The position numbers and the translations under genes are program-made. DNA of 64,000 bases from Sphingomonas colocasiae. GTDB lineage: Bacteria > Pseudomonadota > Alphaproteobacteria > Sphingomonadales > Sphingomonadaceae. Location: contig NZ_JAINVV010000004.1 of assembly GCF_019880585.1 (NCBI RefSeq), forward strand, positions 930,001 to 994,000, in the 5' to 3' direction. The stretch's first letter is position 1. Every line of letters begins with the position of its first letter. The notes below the pieces were generated by a model. It was given only the letters and a program-made list of their open reading frames with translations. It was not told the DNA's origin and ran no database searches. Of the stretch, positions 62,834 to 64,000 are shown piece after piece.

Positions 62834-63913
62834 TCAGATCAGGTCGGTCAGCGAGGCATAATAGCCTTCGAAACCGCGCCGTTTCTTGAGCACGGTTTCC
62901 AGATATTCCCCGAGCACCGCGCGATCCTGCACCGGATCCTTGACGACCGCGCCGATCACGTTCGCCGCCAGCGTCTCCGGCGTCAGCGCGCCATTGTTGA
63001 AGAAGGTCGCCTGGCTGATACCGCCGACCATCACGGCGATCGCCTCCGCGGTCGAAAGCCCGCCCGAAGGCGACTTCAGCGCCACCTTGCCGTCCTCGGT
63101 GGATCCCGACCTGAGTTCGCGGAAGATCGCGACGACGCGCGCCACTTCCTCGGCGACGTTCTTGGGGGCCGGCAGGTCCAGGCTTCGCGCCATTTCGCCG
63201 ACGCGCTTGACGATGATCGCGATCTCCTCGTCGGCGCTGTCGGGCAGCGGCAGCACGACGACGTTGAAACGCCGCTTGAGCGCCGAGGACAGTTCATTGA
63301 CGCCCTTGTCGCGATTGTTGGCGGTGGCGATGATGTTGAAGCCGCGCGCCGCATAGACCGCGTCGTTGAGTTCGGGGATCGGCATCATCTTTTCGGAGAG
63401 CACGGTGATCAGCGTGTCCTGCACGTCGCTGCCCATCCGGGTCAGTTCCTCGAAGCGGCAGAGCTTGCCCGTTTCCATCGCGCGCATCAGCGGGGTCGGC
63501 ACCAGCGCGTCGCGGCTCGGCCCGTGCGCCAGCAACTGCGCATAGTTCCAGCCATAGCGCACCTGGTTCTCGTCGGTGCCGGCGGTGCACTGGACGATCA
63601 TCGTCGAATCGCCGGTGATCGCGGCGGCCAGATGTTCCGAGACCCAGGATTTGGCGGTGCCCGGCACGCCGAGCAGCAGCAGCGCCCGATCGGTGGCGAG
63701 CGTCGCGACGGCGGTTTCGATCAGCCGCTTGTCGCCCACATATTTGGGCGTGATCGCGGTGCCGTCGGCGGCTTTGCCGCCCATCAGATAGGTGACGACA
63801 AGCCGGGGCGACAATGCCCAGCCCGGCGGGCGAGGGCCGGTATCGCCGGCCGCCAGCGCCGCCAGTTCGGCCGCATGGCTCTTCTCGGCGGGTTGCCGCA
63901 ATATCTCGCTCAT
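62834..63913 (-). CDS. MoxR-family AAA+ ATPase
   Basis: A 359-residue AAA+ ATPase. Walker A is GVPGTAKSW (about 85-93), a Walker B-type segment is CRFEELTRM, the sensor I region is IIATANNRDKGVNELSSALKRRF, and an arginine finger is probable there. MoxR proteins act as chaperone-like remodelling ATPases with VWA partners. The ATG overlaps the stop of the preceding (rightward) gene by 4 bases. A five-base gap separates its stop region from the DUF5682 start. Confidence 0.92.
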   Translation of the reverse strand: MSEILRQPAEKSHAAELAALAAGDTGPRPPGWALSPRLVVTYLMGGKAADGTAITPKYVGDKRLIETAVATLATDRALLLLGVPGTAKSWVSEHLAAAITGDSTMIVQCTAGTDENQVRYGWNYAQLLAHGPSRDALVPTPLMRAMETGKLCRFEELTRMGSDVQDTLITVLSEKMMPIPELNDAVYAARGFNIIATANNRDKGVNELSSALKRRFNVVVLPLPDSADEEIAIIVKRVGEMARSLDLPAPKNVAEEVARVVAIFRELRSGSTEDGKVALKSPSGGLSTAEAIAVMVGGISQATFFNNGALTPETLAANVIGAVVKDPVQDRAVLGEYLETVLKKRRGFEGYYASLTDLI

Positions 63914-64000
63914 CCAGTCGCTCCATTGTTTTCCAGGGCGGCATTCAGCCGGATCATGTCGAGGCGGGGATCGGCCGCCAGCATGCCGGCGCGGCCGAGC
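63910..64000 (-). CDS. 3' end of an upstream operon gene (partial)
   Basis: Only the last 29 codons are in the window, ending ...RLNAALENNGATG followed by TGA that overlaps the MoxR start by 4 bases. The residues (GRAGMLAADPRLDMIRLNAALENN) are not enough to name a family. Operons of this type often carry a DUF5691 or SWIM zinc-finger gene at this place, which is an inference from gene order. Confidence 0.65.
   Translation of the reverse strand, partial: LGRAGMLAADPRLDMIRLNAALENNGATG

Overview
The window looks like a chromosomal segment of a high-GC alphaproteobacterium, most likely a sphingomonad (Sphingomonas or a close relative). This is inferred from gene content, not from any search: several TonB/TPS/autotransporter surface systems, a FecI-FecR-TonB receptor-PepSY-DUF3649-DUF3325 iron operon, GFA-family proteins, a dad operon with an Lrp regulator, and short dispersed palindromes. 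No phage, insertion sequence, CRISPR array or rRNA was seen. One tRNA (Cys, GCA) is present.

Layout. 1-2.8 kb: acetolactate synthase-like TPP enzyme and a D-2-hydroxyacid dehydrogenase. 3.0-4.4 kb: cysteinyl-tRNA synthetase. 4.5-19.0 kb: a five-gene minus-strand locus, read from the right: a secreted TPR-CHAT protease-like protein, a CHASE2-sensor adenylate/guanylate cyclase, a FecR-like secreted protein, a TpsB outer-membrane transporter and a giant TpsA exoprotein with a Pro-Thr repeat tail. 19.25 kb: tRNA-Cys, followed by about 1.8 kb of gene-poor DNA with one small secreted protein. 21.1-26.6 kb: a serine beta-lactamase-fold hydrolase and a 1254-residue NIDO/RTX/metzincin/cadherin-like protein. 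26.7-34.1 kb: a catabolic cluster of a secreted N-acyl-D-amino-acid deacylase-type amidohydrolase, a double-module GntR regulator, an enoyl-CoA hydratase, a TauD dioxygenase, an MFS transporter and a degenerate M28-like protein, with two copies of a nested palindrome in its regulatory gaps.

34.3-35.9 kb: PspC-domain, glycine-zipper and GFA proteins. 35.9-43.4 kb: the iron locus (ECF sigma, FecR, TonB receptor, PepSY protein, DUF3649, DUF3325, TonB), with a Fur-like box and an SD-sequestering hairpin upstream of the sigma gene. 43.5-45.6 kb: GST, a small membrane protein, an ArsR/AHSA1 pair and another small membrane protein. 45.8-50.1 kb: an autotransporter with a 406-residue internal duplication and a Pho-box-like promoter site. 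50.2-51.8 kb: YbhB-like, Rnk/GreA-like and small hypothetical proteins. 52.1-55.4 kb: ridA, dadA, dadX (alr) and a divergent Lrp regulator (D-alanine catabolism). 55.5-59.4 kb: small proteins, a GFA/DUF6151-like protein, a TetR regulator, a one-domain asparaginase and an alpha/beta hydrolase. 59.4-64.0 kb: a minus-strand operon of a MoxR AAA+ ATPase, a DUF5682 protein and a VWA protein, with the 3' end of a further gene at the window edge.

The main candidate for an under-described system is the CHAT/CHASE2/FecR-like/TPS locus. Its parts span the periplasm, inner membrane, outer membrane and cell surface, and their tight packing suggests coupled envelope sensing and exoprotein display. The MoxR/DUF5682/VWA operon is a second candidate. 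Functions are read from motifs and architecture only.
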